A stretch of 64,000 nucleotides of DNA from the NCBI GenBank assembly GCA_020086605.1, contig JACBWW010000003.1, forward strand, positions 57,459,847-57,523,846. Direction: 5' to 3'. This DNA comes from Lanius collurio. Lineage: Eukaryota; Chordata; Aves; Passeriformes; Laniidae. The translations under genes were made by a program, and so were the position numbers. This document shows positions 35,837-48,741 of this stretch, one piece after another; position 1 is the first letter of the stretch, and every line of letters begins with the position of its first letter. The notes beneath the pieces are model-generated. The model saw only the letters and a program-made list of their open reading frames with translations. It searched no databases and was not told the DNA's origin.

Positions 35837-38426
35837 GTGCAGATCAGAGATGCAAAAAAGCGCAGAAAAAATAGAATTTCCACTACATTATTTTGGAAAC
35901 AATGAAATAGAACCGATGCTTTAAATATTTTCACTACAGTGGGCACATAGCCTTGTGCAAGGTTGTGCTACAAATACACTGAATAGGAATATCTAGAAAT
36001 ATCTAGATATATAGAAATGCTTAAAGAACAGTCCATCTGTCTGTTTCATGTTCTGATCTATATTTAGCTCACTGTTACCCTTTTGTATTTGTATTTTGTA
36101 TAATTTTGGCTCTTCTGCTTTGAATCTTAGCCAAAATAAGCCTGGAAAAAAAACCCAAAAAACTTGAAACCCCAGCTTCATTGTGCAAATATTTTAGAAT
36201 GTTAAACAAGGCTTAATCCTATTCAGGAGAAAAGGACTTCAAGAGTTTCATTATGGATAGTGTGTTTATTATTGTTATTCTGTGCTGGTTGCTCAGCTAT
36301 CCTGCTGGAGCATAAAACACACTTTGCACTCTGTGTGCTGGTAGATATCTCAATGCTTCATCTTCAGGCAGAAGAATATATTTGGGTCACTTGAGGACAG
36401 AGTGTGGGTGGTGCTTGAAAGTTTTTATAAACAAATCAAAATACCTCTGCTCTCCCCAGTGCCTAGTTAGCTGTATGCTTTCCAAGTTCAGAGTGCTGAA
36501 AGTGTGGAAAGTTAGATCCTCTCCCAGCAAAGAGAGGTAAGTGTAAGTTTGATGTATTTCATCTGACTTCTGACTTCCTAATGGTCTAGCTCTTAAAATT
36601 CCCTCACCCCTACTCTATCACTGCACAAGGAAGTGCAAAATAAACATAACTTCTATCTTGAGAAGACAGAAGATAATTTGTGAGACCACAGATGAGAGAG
36701 ATGTTTCCAGCCTGCTTCTGCCTACACCCCTTCTTGAAGCCTTGATATTTAAATTGTACTCATTTAATGCTCCCTTGTGCAGTGTTGGAGTAGGTGTCAG
36801 CAGGCCTACAGGAGATTGACTGGTGATACAGTGGTACCAGGCAGAATTTAATTTTCTCCACTTTCATACCAGTTGTGAATTTGGCACCTGACAAGTTTGT
36901 CAGATGCTCTTGCTAGCTTTTCCCATTGAAAGTCACATAAGGCATCACTCTCTGAGAATTTTTGTCCAGCTGTTTCTGAATGGGAGTATTGTTGTCAACC
37001 ACCCTAGCTTGTGTATTTTCTGTATCTCATGCACCTACCCACCTAGCAGATGCCAGTATAATGGCATTTACTTCTTTACTTCCTACCTTTCTACTGTTAG
37101 ACAGGCTTCTTCATATGGCCTAGTGGTAGGTACATTTCACTCCTGTGTTATTTTTCAGTCGTTGCAACTTCCTAACTCACTCAACTACCACAGTAGTAGT
37201 CTTGAGGATGTGTTCATTGCACATTTATAAAATCACATGCCAGCAACTGCAGATATACAATAAAATTTTATAGCTGGTCTCAGTGCTACTAATGAAGAAC
37301 TTGCCTTATTTGATTGCCTAAGTATTTTAAGTACTTAGTTGAATAACATCTTGTTGCCTATAAAATTGGATTTAATGATAGAAAATTAAGGCCAGAAGAG
37401 GTATTTTGAGACATTTTTTGGTGATTAATTTTTTGGGTGATTTTTAAAAGTGATTTTAAAGGACAAAAAAACAAGAAGATTAACACTTAAATCCATTTTT
37501 TCTATGAAAGAGCCATCACCATTTAAAAAACTTGTTAGATGTGGCCTCGGGAGTAGCAGCAGAAGCTCCCATGATAATTCTTTTCCCAGAGGCACTATGA
37601 GCTTTAGAGTCCAATTTATCCACTGATGTAAGAAATGACCCATGCCCATGAGTCAGTCAAGTGAGAAAGTTGTTAAAACACCACTAGCATTACCTCCACT
37701 TCAGAAACAGCACAGCTGCTCTCAAGCCTCCATATCCCCCACAAAAAGGTCCTACTTACTTAAGTAAGATGGGAATTTCTTCATAGTATCAGACATTTTG
37801 TTTCTTCCCTACCCCTCCCTTCCTGTTCTGAAACCATTTATCCCAACACTACAACCCAGGTCAGCTCACCAGGTCCACCAGCCATCTGTGGGCTCCTGCA
37901 GCTTCTACTCCAAATGAGTGTGACTAAAAACAAAGAGGGAAATTTTGCTTTCTATTCACGGCAGGAATAGTAAGGAGTTAGAGAGATGAGATGAAAATGT
38001 CTGATATTCTGCCTTCCTAGGATGGTTCTCATTGAGACTATACAGTTGAAGTAGCTCAGGACAATTCCCCTAAGATTTGAATCATGTCAGAGAGAACTGC
38101 AAGTCCAGACTGCATTTGAGAAGAAGAGAAGCCCTGGGATCTCCCAGTGTCTAGGCAGTTCTCCTGCCTCAAGGAGTTCCTATAAGAACATTTATCTTTC
38201 TTGTCCTTCAGAAATTTTCCCTCTCAGGAAGCTGTGTGTACTGTTGAAAAGGAGAGTAATATTATTAAAAGCTTTGAAAGTAGGGAAGGAAAAATATCAT
38301 TGAGTCAAGTGTTACTGGGTGACAGTGGAGAAAGTTCAGTATTTTTATATGTGTACACAGAGCTTGGAGACAGAGAACAATCCCCCCCAGCATCTTTTCA
38401 TGTTGACTTCAGTGGCAATTTTTTTT
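35837..38426. other. Unique AT-rich noncoding sequence
   Basis: TCTAGA-containing short direct repeats lie near 35990-36012. No exon or interspersed repeat was recognised; the 108-codon frame at 36904-37230 has no family resemblance. Confidence 0.5.
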
Positions 38427-38450
38427 GTTCAAAGCCCTCAGGCTTTGAAC
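38427..38450. repeat. Short perfect inverted repeat
   Basis: GTTCAAAGCC and GGCTTTGAAC are exact complements around a 4-base loop CTCA. It is too short to classify, and no T-run follows to suggest a terminator-like use. Confidence 0.9.
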
Positions 38451-40012
38451 CTTGTTTAACACCTCTCTGTTGAGAAATTCAGCTGCTCAACAGTCAATGC
38501 CTAGTCAACAAATTGTGCCTGTGATTTTGCAGTAGGATAACATTGTAGATAAGACACACCTACTGGGCACTTTCAAGTTATAATATTGTGTTAGTCATTG
38601 CTTTTATGTATGTTTATACACAATATCTGCCTGAAGGTACACATTGATTTCCAACAATCAAGAACATATTTAAAATTGTCTGAGTGCTTAACCTTTGTTC
38701 ACAGAAAGTATATTTTAATATATTTTTTGCTATTAAGAGTTATTAGCTCAGAAGAGTTTGATATGGCTATAATCATCATCATGATTATTGACTTAAACTA
38801 AAATTCTTCCAGAGATTTTATTCCTTTTATAAAGTTGAGTTATACTTGTAATTTACCTTCTATTTTTTAATAGGTGTATTCCATTCACATGTATTGATTT
38901 AAGTGGATTCAACTGTATTTCAGGTAAAGATTTTCTGACAACTAAAACCAAAAATTTAATGTGGTGTTACTTTACTTGTAACCAGTAATTTTGTGAATTT
39001 TTATAGTTAAAAAAAAAAAAAAAAAACAGAAACAAAAAGGAGGTTACAGGCTGAGATTCACACTGCAGGATCAAACCCTTAAATCCAGGAGAATGATTCT
39101 GACAGCCTTCTTTCCAGTTGGAGCTAACCTCTGAAACACCTGAAATTGTTTCCATTTTTTTCATCTTAGTTCCCCAGCTGCCAAAAACTAAGTTGACTGG
39201 TAGCATCATGGCTAAACAATGGAGTTTCCTATTTCCTCCTGAACTCAGCTGTCAATTCAGTGTTGTGAAGACTGAAACTCAGACTTCTTCCCAATCCCTG
39301 GAGATGAGGAACCCATCAGGGGCTCTCTCCTGACAGCCATCACCCACCTGCAGCCACAGTGTGAAGCCCAGCAGCTTTTGTGCCCCTTCAAGAAGAATAG
39401 TTGGATGGAGAGGCAGGGATGTTGCTGTCCTCTGCCTTTTGCCTATTTTCCTCATGGGAAATCCATCCAGGTTGTGGCAGATGGTGTGGGCATGACCACC
39501 TTGCCAGGACTCAAATTGGTTGTATTCACCTCCTGGTGAGTACTGGAATAGGGCCATTTTGTATCCCTCCTGTTAGAGCTCTACAAAAAAGAACAAGGCT
39601 ACAGAAGGGGAACCTATTGGTGAAGGAGTCCTGAGTCCTGATCCCTCATTTTCTCAAGCTTATTAATTTGATAAGTGGCATTGGAATTGTAGCCCAGGTC
39701 ATATTCCAGTGCCCAGTTGTAAAGCTGCTTGAGATATAGGCTTGATTTTTAAATCCTTCCTCTGCTCACTTTGACCTATCTAAGGTTTCCTGCACCTGTC
39801 CTAATCACCAGGATAAGTGGACATTTCTCATTCAGCTTTGGAAGAGAAAGATTAATCCATTTTACATAAAACAGCAGATTTAATGACTTTGGTAGCGAGA
39901 AAATAATCTCAGTAAATGTGTAAACATGAAAGGCAGCTTCAAATTTGTATCACTTGACCCAAAATGACCCATGCCTAGGAATAGTTAAAGCCATACCTCG
40001 TGATGTGTTATT
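38451..40012. other. Unique noncoding sequence with a poly(A) run
   Basis: An 18-A run lies at 39009-39026. GC-richer DNA at 39.3-39.6 kb opens several short frames on both strands. No gene was recognised. Confidence 0.5.
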
Positions 40013-40200
40013 ACAGAATCACAGAAGGGGTGGGTTGGGAGAGATCTTAAAGATCACCCTTTTCCAGCACCCCTGCACCACGGGCAGGGACACTTTCCAC
40101 TAGACCAGGTTGCTGAGGGCCCCATCCAACCTGGCCTTGAACATTTGCATGAATGAGGCAGCCACAACTTCTGTGGGCAACCTGTTATGGGACAACACCA
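40013..40200 (-). mobile_element. CR1 LINE 3' end fragment, inverted
   Basis: The plus strand starts ACAGAATCACAGAAGGGGTG, the reverse complement of the CR1 tail, and continues through 'gagatcttaaagatcaccc', 'actagaccaggttgct', 'ccccatccaacctggccttgaacattt' and 'tgtgggcaacctgtt', all in the CR1 3'UTR order. It is 5'-truncated at roughly 190 bases with no coding sequence. Confidence 0.93.
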
Positions 40201-43200
40201 GCTGCTGGGAGTGATGCCTTAGCTCTTGGCAGGGCATGAGTTTGTCCATAAATCCAGGCCTTAATCTCCAAGTTTTTTTGGTGCTTGCTCATCCAGAAAT
40301 TGCTTACCATTTATTTACAACTCCCTATCTGGAAGATAGAGGCAGAGGCTATTTCACTTGGAATGATCCCATGCAATTTAATTGGTTTAAAGCAAAGAAT
40401 TTTACTTCTTTGGAAGAATGGTTTTGTTCAGGTACTTCTTGAGACCTATTTAGTAGACAAAAATACCTTCCTTTAAACTTTTCAGACTACCAACTACATT
40501 CAGTGGTGCTGAAATCATCTTCACCTGAAAACCTCTGATATGCAGGTGAAGCAGACAGTTTCTGTTCTCATTTCACCAGACCAACCTTTCTTTGCAGGCA
40601 GGTGTGAAGTCACTGGTAATGTTAAGAGAACATGTCTTACCTGATTACTGGTCCTGAGCTTTGTCTTTCCTTTTCCTCTTCATATTCATATTCTCCAGGC
40701 CTTTATAACTCTCAAATGCAGATTGTATCAATTTTATTGTGTCACCAGGTGAAGGAAATCTAGAGTGTAAAAAAAAATTTACAAGGTTTTACAACCATGA
40801 TAGAAGAAGGCAATCAATTATGTGTTCTTCAAAACAACTCTTCCATGTTCAGATATGGATTGTTGATGTATATCAGGAACTGTGTGGCAGCATGAAGGAA
40901 TGTAGTGGTTCATGCCCCATGCCTGCACCCAGGATTGATTCAAATGGCCATTATCATGTTTCAGAATGTGATGGCAGTAAACACAAGGAAAATGTGCTGT
41001 GTCTAAGAGCCTTCCATGTCAAAATACCCAACAACTTTGATTGATATGTACTGACTCATGGCCATATAGGGAACATGTGAGATTTGTCAACCAGGATTAC
41101 AGTGGTAAAATTATTTACACTCCTAAAATGTTCAGAGTGGTAGAGTGTTTATGTGAAATATCATTTTAATGGAACTACTAGAAAATCAATACCAGCATTT
41201 GGAGTGGATGCTATTTAATTTTTTCTTTCTGGCTATACATCCTAGTACATTTTTTTTTGTCCTTCATACTCACATGAGTCCATTTTGTATCAAATTCATT
41301 GCAATAATTACAATGATGCTGGTGTCTACAGACAGCATCATGCATTCACTTCTATTCTTCAGAGGCACCTATCCTCATCTCTGAAAATTCTGTTCATCTT
41401 CAGCACATTTTAATGTACCAGACCAAATTCTGCTAACATCCTTTTTACAGAAATCAGAATTGGGAATTAATTAAAGTAATGACTGAAGTGGGCTGAATTT
41501 CCTGTCTTACCTCAGAAACTTTGAGTTTTATGCCATTTGCTAAAAGAGATAAATAATGGGTTTTGTTGGGGTCTGTATATTTGTTGATGCTTTTCATATC
41601 TCAACTGCTAAGCATTCTTAACACTGTTTTGTCTCTGGCAGCCCAAATCTATGTGAGGCTGGCAGCTTTAAGATGTTTATAAACAATAGGATTTGGTCCA
41701 TGGTTAAAACACCATATCAACCACTTGTGCAAATACGTTCTTGTACCATATCTTTTCATGTCCATGGTAGGAGAATTTGTCCACTAACCTCTATACTCAC
41801 TAAAGCTGGAGTTCTTTTATTTAGCTGGCAAATCTGATTGATTATTAAGTTCCAACACAAAAGCAATAGTCCTCTATAAATCAGCCTGAATAATAATAAC
41901 AATTATACTAATGATTGATACATGAGCATTTATTTGTGTTCCTCTCAGTCACATTAATGGAATTTTGATGCATAAATTTCTTCTCATTGTAACAAGATTA
42001 CATGGTTCAGAATGCAAAAATGCTTTTGCATTTAATCTAAAGAAGAAAAAGTCTTCCTTACATAGAACTATGTAATGATATATATCGTGTTATACCAGAG
42101 ATCTCATGGAAATGTTCAGCATTGATCTGATAAAATAGTGCTGTAGGGATTACAGATAAATATTATTATGCATACAAACATTCCCTTGGGAACTGCTGTG
42201 ATGCTGCCTACAAAACCAAGATCATGTGTTCATGAAGAAGCTGCACAAGGTAAACAGTGTGGGTTTCTGTTCTTCACACAGAGGAAAACACAGATAGCAT
42301 ATAATCAGTGAGAAAAGTTAGGAAAATTTTGTGTGTTAATTTAAATGGCAGAAACTAGCAAATCAGCAATTTATCTACAGTCTGTGCTTAATGTCTTTGT
42401 CACAGATGACATATTTTTGTTTCGTGTCTGTAGGGCAATATGACACCTCAGATGGCTGCTGCCTTTGTTTCTACAGTATTAGTGAAACATGGGTAAGGTG
42501 TAAACTGTAGTAGTGAAGGTGCTGATCCAGCAAACAGTTAATTCCCATGGCTGTCTATTGAATTCAAAGATAGTAATCGTGTAAGTATGCATGCAAACAT
42601 GTTTGTGTTGGTAAGTTCTTGATTCAAGTGACTGCTGCTTAAGTTTTCACTGGGAGCCAGGAAAAACAAACACAGATTGCCTGGCATTAAGTCCAGTGCT
42701 TCAAACAGAGGTGAGCTCTCTCATCCTAGGCTGGACTTGTCAGTCTATCATTTTGTATCTAGGTCATTCATATCAGAGCCTTTTTCCTTCAATTTCTAAC
42801 AGTTCTACATTATGATGCTGATTTCCAGCAGCTAAAAAATAAACAGAAACATCAAATTTAAATGAAAGCTATATTTGTACTGAAGCACTCTTCAAGTCCA
42901 GTAATATATACTTTTACTATGAGATCATATGAAATTCTTAAGAAAGAACCAGTGATTAGAAATTAGACTAAGCAGATAAGCTCTGAAGTCCCCAAAAGTT
43001 TCAAGCTGCAACAAGTTCATATTTGACCACGGGTGTATACAGATTCTTGATGATGTACGTGGCTTTTGGAGGAAATATATGAGGCTGCAATGCAGTGTTA
43101 ACTTTCTATTCCACCCTTCACCCATTGGGACACTTAGTGCACAGTTTCTACTTGCCAAATTAACTCCTGAAATATCTGTATTCTACATCCTGCTAAACAG

Positions 43201-46017
43201 TTACTCAGAAAGCTGCTCATGCATGCCCACACACACTTATTTGAGAAGCCTTAAACCACACTTTAAGGGCAACCTTCAAAGCAATTGCTCTTGAAATCCT
43301 GACTGTTCCCAATGCTAGGTTAAAGACATTAGAAATTTAATCACCTTTTATAATTACCATTTTCAATTAGTGACACGCTTTATGGTGTAGGGAACACAGA
43401 ACAGAAAAGAAAAAGGAAGGTTTTTTCACCATATTGTTTTTACTGAAGAATGTGTCACTACTAGAAAAAAATTCAACTACACTATGAAACATTCTTTTTC
43501 ATATCCCCTATAAGTAAAAACATCCCTTACCCTGCTCCAAACATTTTCTGTGTTCAAAAAATGTCCCATTTGTGGGCAGGTCTACATGGTAGACAGTGGG
43601 CAGAGGTAAGCTCTAAGTAGAGCAACCAAAATCTGGATACACATGATTATCTCAGTGCTGGACGTGAGATATTTGTTCTCCTGAAAAGTTGAGTGCATTA
43701 AGGCCCAGAGCTGAGATAACCAGGTTTGTATGGCTTCTGGTTGGCTCAGAGTGTGGGCAGACCTTTTGTGTGTCTCTGGAGTAACACACTATGCAGACAT
43801 ATCCATATATGACATGTTGCATCATTTTTAATCATCAAGGACCATGAATCTATAGCTATAAAAGCACTTCTAGGGAAGAAATTAAAATGAAATATTTCCT
43901 TCTGGAAAATATTTTCAGGGTGTCTTTCACTATGACCTGGTTGCACACTATGTTCCTCTCCTGTTGCTAGAGATTGGCTTAGTAGGTTGAGAAGGGAAAA
44001 CAGAAAATAGAAGCTGCTTAGAAAAATCTTTCTGCTTTCAAGTTTCTATTCTAAGGTAGGCTGAAGTATCACCTTTGCCTCACTGGATAGAAGAATTGCA
44101 GGAAATGTCTTTACTCATCTGTGCCTGTGTACAGTGCTGTGTACAATGCACATTTATGACACATATACACCCTTAGTGAATGGCCCCTGATTGCAGAAGA
44201 CACGTGAGTGCAAATCTGGGCAGTCTGAGCATCTCTGCAGTCACTTGCTGACAGGACTTTTTTGCCTTTCCTTGCTCATTGCAAGAGGTATGAAAGAAGA
44301 ATCTTGTGTGCACAAGATTTATGGCTGGGAAAAATCTGTCTCTTCCTGTCCACCCAAGTCTTTCAAGAAGCACCCACATAGAGTAAGTGGAGCTCTTTTC
44401 CAGTCATCTGTTTAGATTGGAATGCCTCAGGGTTTTCTTGGAAAGCAATCACTTATAAAGTCCCCCTGCAGAATGCTGTTGAGACCTATGCTGTGGAAAT
44501 TATTGATATAATCATATTCAACCAATTTGTAAAGGCCTAGTGGGGGAAGGCATAAAAAGCCTTAGTCTGACATTTAGAATTAATGCCAGGAAAGACATTT
44601 CTCCTCCAGAGATATGTGAGAAGCCAATGTTACACACTTGCAGTCATAATAAATGTACAGGACCTGAACAGCTAAAAAAATCGTCTAATCAAAATCTCGT
44701 TGAATGCTGTGGGAAACTTCCTACCAGCTTCAGAGTTGAAATATTGAATGTATTTCTCATCAAAAACAATTGAAGGAATTAATGACTAGAGAAGGGTTTG
44801 TAGCCTCTGCACAGAAATGTAATAGAGTCTGCCTCCCCATGTCTTTTGATACTCAATTTATACATTTTTATTTGGGAGATCAATCATCAGAGTGTCTATG
44901 CAACTTACTTCTTTAAGGAAGTTTTAAAAAATGATTTTTTATTTTATTATATCTGCCACTTTATGATGTTGGACGAATGACCAGCTTCCATCCCAACCTG
45001 ATTTCCCTTTCCTGTTCATTATTTAATACACACTGAAAAACCCAGGAAGGCCCAGAGAACTCCTGAAGCTCAGCATGGTTTGGCTTCTGCCCATCTCCTT
45101 TATGTTGTCTGCCCTGTGGTGATTGGTAGCAGAGTAAGAGCTGCAGGCTACTGTTAAATAAAGCAAGTCCATGGTATGGATGTGCTTGGGTTACTAACAC
45201 AGCCAGAGCTGCAGATGAGTGGAGGAACACCAGGACTGCCATTTCCACTGGAAGTGGATTTGCAATGTGATCTTAGTTCATGGACATGCCCTCCACAGGG
45301 AACTGACAGCACTGTGACAGTGGGTTTGTTTAGAATTGTCTTAATTGATGCTGAAGCTATACATTGCTTCCTGTTTATACAACCTCCAATAATGTTGGAA
45401 GATCAAACACAAAAAACTAGCCTGGCAATTTTCAAAAGCTGTCAGAGAATGTAACAGAAATGACTTAGATGAATGTGCTTTCAACTCCCATGAAAAAAAA
45501 TGTGTATGTAACACATCACTCCACCATCTATGGAAAGCTGTCCATGGACGTTTTTAGTTCTATGGAAGCATGACTTCCTCTTGCAATGTCATGAAGCCTG
45601 GGAACCTCAAGTAATAATCAAAATATAAATCAAAATATTTGAGTTTCTTTCTCTCTCTCGGATCTTTTATTTGGACTTTGAGTTTGGGATGTCTTTGGGA
45701 TGTGGTGGGGCTCTGAAAATTAATTGACCCATTTCAGTGTCATGAAAGGTGCTTAAGATATGTATGTCCCATAAAGTCTTACACAGTTAATAGTGAATTT
45801 AATAGGGTTAGTATAAAGTAACAGAGGTTTTCTCCAGGATTATCTCATAATTATTATGAGTTGATTTGTGTTTTGGTTGTTCTTGGTTACTTAGTGCCTA
45901 TGTACTGGATCATGTGCATTGTGTGGTTTTTAATCTTGAGAACTGGCCTTGTTTTTCCAGAGTGGATGAGGTCAGCCCATGGGCTCAGCAAAAAATTCAG
46001 TTAGATACCTTCATAGG
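40201..46017. other. Unique AT-rich noncoding sequence
   Basis: No exon is supported; the longest frame (101 codons, 40739-41044) has no family resemblance. A possible very old palindromic relic lies at 42520-42610, listed separately. A short hairpin (AATCTTGTG/CACAAGATT) is at 44300-44319. Confidence 0.5.
42520..42610. repeat. Possible decayed palindromic relic
   Basis: GCTGATCCAGCAAACAGTTAA and a later 'ctattgaattcaaagatag...gtaagtatgcatgcaaaca' resemble, in order, the 'gatccagcaaagcacttaag...cattgacttcaatggg...' palindromes of other amniotes, the same broad class as 1202-1377. Divergence is high and the right arm is poor. Confidence 0.3.
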
Positions 46018-46475
46018 TGCCGTGGTTTAGGAAAGGTGTTCTCCAATTTAGTGTTCCCACTGAAACCACTCCAAACCATGCCCTGCTCGCTCAGTCCCTC
46101 CTCCCCCTCTCCTGTGGTGGGATGGAGAAGAGAATTGAAGGCACAAAAGGTAAAGATCGTGGGTTGTGACAAGAACAATTTACTAGAAACAGCAATGAGA
46201 TAAAAAAACAAAGAGTCTTCTGTTAGCAACAATATTAATCTGGCAGCAACAATATTAATAACAAAACTGTGCAAGAGAGGTTTTGTATGCTCACCACTCT
46301 ACCAAAACAAGCCCAATAGTACTTAACTGCTACCATGCTACTCTGACCTGACCTGGAAGGGACCCTCCCCCATTCCCGGAAAATGAGGTGAGGTGGTGCA
46401 GAATAACCTGCAGGTCCTGGCCATGCCCCTCCTGCCTGCTGCAAAAATTAGCACTGTCCTGGCTGCAACAGGATG
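46018..46475 (-). mobile_element. Retroviral-type LTR (solo), passerine family
   Basis: On the minus strand it runs from about TCCTGTTGCAGCCAGGACAG to ...TTTCCTAAACCACGGCA (CA at 46018-46019). A polyadenylation-like AGTAAA followed by TTGTTCTTGT lies at about 46170-46186, where related copies have AATAAATTGTTCTTG. The plus-strand order (CGTGGTTTAGG, CCCACTGAAACCACTC, GAGAATTGAAGGCACAAAAG, GTCCTGGCTGCAAC) is one I recognise from songbird solo LTRs. No internal region adjoins. The TG start seems mutated and I see no clean target duplication. Confidence 0.75.
46213..46255. repeat. 21-bp imperfect duplication inside the LTR
   Basis: AGCAACAATATTAATCTGGC is followed directly by AGCAACAATATTAATAAC. 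It is a local U3/R length change of this copy or subfamily. Confidence 0.85.
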
Positions 46476-48660
46476 AGGATGTTTGGACGGACAAGACACT
46501 GCCTGTGGAGATGTAACTGCTGCCTCTACATCAGCTCTCTAAACTTTCAAGACCAGAAAATTGATGTTGTTGTTTCAATTGCAAAAAGTTACTACAGCTT
46601 GTAACTGACTATTTTAACAATCATCCTTGGGAGAAAAGAGAAGGGTTTGGCCTTTCAATCAGGCATCAATGTGCCTGCTCAATATGGGTGAGGTGAGGAC
46701 TCCAATCTGCCAGTGCTTTTATCCCTACCTCATTGCAAAGCCATGTAGCTTCTCTAGCCATGAACAGCTTGTGTCCATTCATCTTCTAGCAATCAAATTA
46801 TTTGTGACATGTAATAGTTACGTTTGTCAACTGTGATAGTTTTCCAGCAAAGCATAATTTAATTCTCAGGTTTGGTGTTGGAATATAAGTGATTATAACC
46901 AATGTATTGTATCAGGTTGTCTGTCTGTAGCCTCCTTCCACAAGGCTAAATATTACTGTACCAATGCTGAACCAAGATTCAAATACCTCTTTTTCAGTGG
47001 TTCTGCCTTCTCCAGATAACTTTACCTTTCTCCTTTCATAGCCTGATGCTTGATTTTCTCTTCCTGGAAAATGCTGATAATAAGGCTGTAACACATCCTG
47101 AGATTTAAATATGAAAAGGAGACAGGGATAGTTTAGCAGTGACTTCTGCTGAAGAATTTAGATCTACCAGGAGTGATGGGTAGTTTTCTTACAGGCAAAT
47201 GAAACCTGTTAAAACAGGGAGCATATACTGGGATTACTTACCTCTTCTCGTTGCAATTCATCATTTTGCCTTCCATTTAGGTTCACTATAAACGGTCACA
47301 GTGCAGGATAAAGAAAAAGCTTTTCTTCAATCTCTGAGCATGGTAAAAATTATTCTAAGAAAAAGTTCAAGTACATTAAAGAGAAAAAACAGTTTGATCT
47401 CCAGACTCAAATACCTTTTTATTTTCAGGGGATCTTGCCTAAATCAAGGGAATCACAAGAGATGATGATCTTCACAGCCAGGCCAGTGTTCTGCAAAAAC
47501 AAAAGTCACCATGGCATCAATCTTATTGTTGGAGACACTCTGCAGCTTTCTGTTTGCATATTGTAGATCTCTGACTTTTAGAAGAGATGACTGTATTTAG
47601 ATAACCCATGGATCATCAAATCAAACATTGTGTAGTCTTAGGGGAGAGGTTAAAAGCTTTCAAGCGATTTTGTGCTCAGACACTGTAAAATAGATTTGTG
47701 CATGTGTATTTGTGATGATGTAGATTATTTTCAGCTGCCTAATATACCCCCAGTCTTATGTCTTGGGAGGGACTGAAATTTTATTTTGATTTCTGTGTCC
47801 TTGTTGACTGCAAACTGTAATGCTGCCATGTACATCTCAGATCTTCCACTGCCAGACACTTCCATGCATGTTGATGTTTTTGGCTTAGAAATAGGAAATG
47901 GGGAGCACCTTCAAGATGTGGAGGAATCAGAGCTTCATTCCAGCGGGGAGGAGACCTGAAATATTTATAGCATTCATACTGCAGTTAGCTAACAAGAGCC
48001 GGGGGGAGATGCTTGATATTGTCTTCCTCAGCATCTGAGGCTGAGTTATAATATTATACCCCCTCTTCCTCTCAACTTACCCTTAAAAAAAAAAAAAAAA
48101 TTAACAAAACAACATATAAAGGAAACACTTTTCATGTCATTTGTGTGAGGTAAGGTAGAGTGTATCTTCTTAAAAGCCAGGGAAGAAAAGTAGCAGCATA
48201 ACCCCTTATCCCTTTGCAGTACGGGATACTTTGCTCAATTAAGACACCTTTGCACAATTATAGTTTTGAAAAGTAAACTGAAGCTGACAAATTGCTCATG
48301 TTTCCTTCCCTCCTTTCTCCCCTCCTCCTGCATTCAGTACAGCTACTTTTGATGGATGCCCAAGTGTCTAATTCTTCATTTCTTCTCCTTACAGGATTTC
48401 CTCTGTGTTTCTTTACATTGTTGTGTTAACTCCAGCCATTGCCATGCTCCACCTTTAACTCCCGCTCCTGATCTCTTTTCCTAATGCTTCCCATTGATTC
48501 TACTCATTTGCCTCTTTTCTGACTTGGCCAAGCACTTTTAAAAGTCAGCCCCCCTTTTCCACATCTCAAAGCCTGAGCATGGGAGACAGACTTCACAGCC
48601 TGACTGAAAACCTCAGTGACCTCTGGGCACACACGGTTGCAGCCCCTTTCAAAATGATCA
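46476..48660. other. Unique noncoding sequence with a poly(A) run
   Basis: A 16-A run lies at 48085-48100. No exon is supported; the 96-codon minus frame at 48504-48794 overlaps the palindromic element. Confidence 0.5.
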
Positions 48661-48741
48661 GCAGGTTTTGAGCTGATGACAGTCACTGGTTCTCCATAGT
48701 CTTGGGGAGACTGACACCAATTTACACCAGCTGAAGATCTG
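48661..48741. mobile_element. Second copy of the 2871-2960 palindromic family
   Basis: The right half reads 'actgacaccaatttacaccagctgaagatctg' and the left half 'caggttttgagctgatgacagtcactggttctcc'. The halves are imperfect inverted copies around 'atagtcttggggag', and both match the family form with TTTACACCAGCTG and a GATCTG end. The outer CC of GATCTGGCCC has decayed. There is no coding content. Confidence 0.55.

Noticed and set aside
37383..37420. Ancient LINE/SINE tail ('aaggccagaagagg')
   Set aside because: Only about 15 bases resemble the remembered repeat and the rest does not continue it.
38980..39060. Processed pseudogene upstream of the 18-A run
   Set aside because: The bases preceding the A-run match no transcript I recognise, and no flanking target duplication is visible.
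44300..44319. 9-bp hairpin AATCTTGTG/CACAAGATT
   Set aside because: It is short enough to be expected by chance in 64 kb of AT-rich DNA.
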